NCBI RefSeq assembly: GCF_016836705.1
Contig: NZ_JAFCGY010000005.1
Location: 1 to 64,000 of the forward strand
Reading direction: 5' to 3'
Length of the DNA stretch: 64,000 nucleotides
Origin: Mesorhizobium caraganae
Lineage (GTDB): Bacteria > Pseudomonadota > Alphaproteobacteria > Rhizobiales > Rhizobiaceae
Part shown: positions 63,288 through 64,000 of the stretch, piece after piece
Position numbering within the stretch: position 1 is the first letter of the stretch
Layout of the letters: the number at the start of each line of letters is the position of its first letter
Notes under the pieces: model-generated
Seen by the model: only the letters and a program-made list of their open reading frames with translations
The model's database searches: none
Told to the model about the DNA's origin: nothing
Translations under genes and position numbers: made by a program

Positions 63288-64000
63288 TCAGACCGGCAGC
63301 CCGAGCTGCTTTCGCAGGCTTTTGTCGAATGCGGACGCGGGGACGAAACGGCGCAGGAGACTGACCTGGCGCGCCATTTTTCCCGCCGCATAGCGTTTCT
63401 TCGGAGTGGGATCGATCGCAGCGGCCAAAATGGTCTTGGCTACCACTTCGGGCGCGTCGCCTTTTTCCATCGATTTCCGAACGGTTGTAGTCATGCCGGC
63501 GCGCGCAGAGTCATAGATATCAAGCAACCGATCGGGGGCGACGAGATTGTCCTCGAATGACGTACGGGTATAGGCGGGCTCGACTAACGAAACGCGAATG
63601 CCGAACGGGCGCAATTCGTGATCGAGCGATTCGGAATAACCCTCGACGGCATGTTTGGTCGACGCGTAAAGCGCGAAATAGGGAGCCGGGATGAACCCCT
63701 GGACCGAACTCAAATTAACGATTCTGCCCTTTCCTTGGCGTCGCATTGCCGGCAGGACCGCGTTGGTCACGCGGAAAACGCCGAAGACATTCACTTCGAA
63801 CAGCGCCTGAGCCTGCGCGATTGAGGACTCCTCCGCGCCGCCAAACAGACCCATACCGGCATTGTTGACAAGCAGGTCGATGCGTCCGGTCTTGGCCAGA
63901 ACGTCATCGACCATTTTCGCAACGGACGCGTCGTCGGTCACGTCGCAGGTCAGCATGGTAACGCCGTCGGATTGTTTGGAGGCCGTGCGACGGCTGGTTC
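63288..64000 (-). CDS. short-chain dehydrogenase/reductase, 5' end outside window
   Basis: This SDR-family NAD(P)-dependent oxidoreductase runs off the right edge. Visible are the NNAG motif (DLLVNNAGMGLFGG), the catalytic Ser region (NLSSVQGFIPAPYF) and YxxxK as YASTK. The reading frame stays open from 63957 to 64000 and encodes the segment after the Rossmann glycine motif, so the true start is beyond the window and the ATG at 63956 is internal. The substrate is unknown. Confidence 0.85.
   Translation of the reverse strand, partial: TSRRTASKQSDGVTMLTCDVTDDASVAKMVDDVLAKTGRIDLLVNNAGMGLFGGAEESSIAQAQALFEVNVFGVFRVTNAVLPAMRRQGKGRIVNLSSVQGFIPAPYFALYASTKHAVEGYSESLDHELRPFGIRVSLVEPAYTRTSFEDNLVAPDRLLDIYDSARAGMTTTVRKSMEKGDAPEVVAKTILAAAIDPTPKKRYAAGKMARQVSLLRRFVPASAFDKSLRKQLGLPV

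Noticed and set aside
1..64000. CRISPR array, rRNA or tRNA genes
   Set aside because: No regularly spaced short repeats with unique spacers, and no cloverleaf or rRNA-like sequence was seen on either strand.

Overview
The window looks like chromosome from a high-GC alphaproteobacterium of the order Hyphomicrobiales, most likely Mesorhizobium or a close relative. The reasons are the rhizobial set of flagellar regulators (VisN/VisR, Rem, FlaF, FlbT), the rhizobial motor accessory proteins MotC, MotE and MotD/FliK, and an intergenic mosaic repeat bounded by GCAATTCC and GGAATTGC. The genus is inferred, not proven.

Positions 1-17900 are mostly metabolism and transport. In order: glutaryl-CoA dehydrogenase with a divergent LysR regulator; the RNA-binding protein Tex; two tandem NylB-like serine hydrolases; a polyamine-type ABC transporter (binding protein, two permeases, ATPase); an amidohydrolase; a divergent TetR regulator with an acetylpolyamine-deacetylase-like enzyme; a small P-loop kinase; a TMEM43-family membrane protein; and a tiny secreted protein gene interrupted by an in-frame TGA.

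Positions 17900-51880 are a large flagellar regulon. The master regulator pair visN-visR reads rightward. The leftward operon is motA-fliM-fliN-fliG-flhB plus one unknown gene. The divergent rightward operon is DUF1217 gene-flgF-fliI-unknown-flgB-flgC-fliE-flgG-flgA-flgI-motE-flgH-fliL-fliP. Two flagellin genes follow, each with a hairpin terminator. Next come fliF-fliH-like-motB-motC-fliK/motD-lytic transglycosylase, then rem, flgE, and flgK-flgL-flaF-flbT-flgD-fliQ. No chemotaxis genes are present.

Between fliQ and flhA the flagellar run is broken by about 8 kb (51880-59971) of unrelated genes: an asparagine-synthetase-like enzyme, an MFS exporter with a C-terminal ABM-like domain, a TetR regulator with a clear operator, a ferric-reductase-like membrane protein, a CLC channel with CBS domains, a small cysteine-rich secreted protein and a stand-alone ABM monooxygenase. 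A mosaic repeat sits at the left junction. The flagellar set then resumes with flhA-fliR-fliJ-like, and the window ends inside a short-chain dehydrogenase.

The flagellar genes together encode the export gate, C-ring, rod, hook, filament, stator and a regulatory cascade, inferred from rhizobia to run VisNR to Rem to structural genes. Several non-coding palindromes upstream of rem, flaA, flaB and between motA and the DUF1217 gene are candidate control sites.
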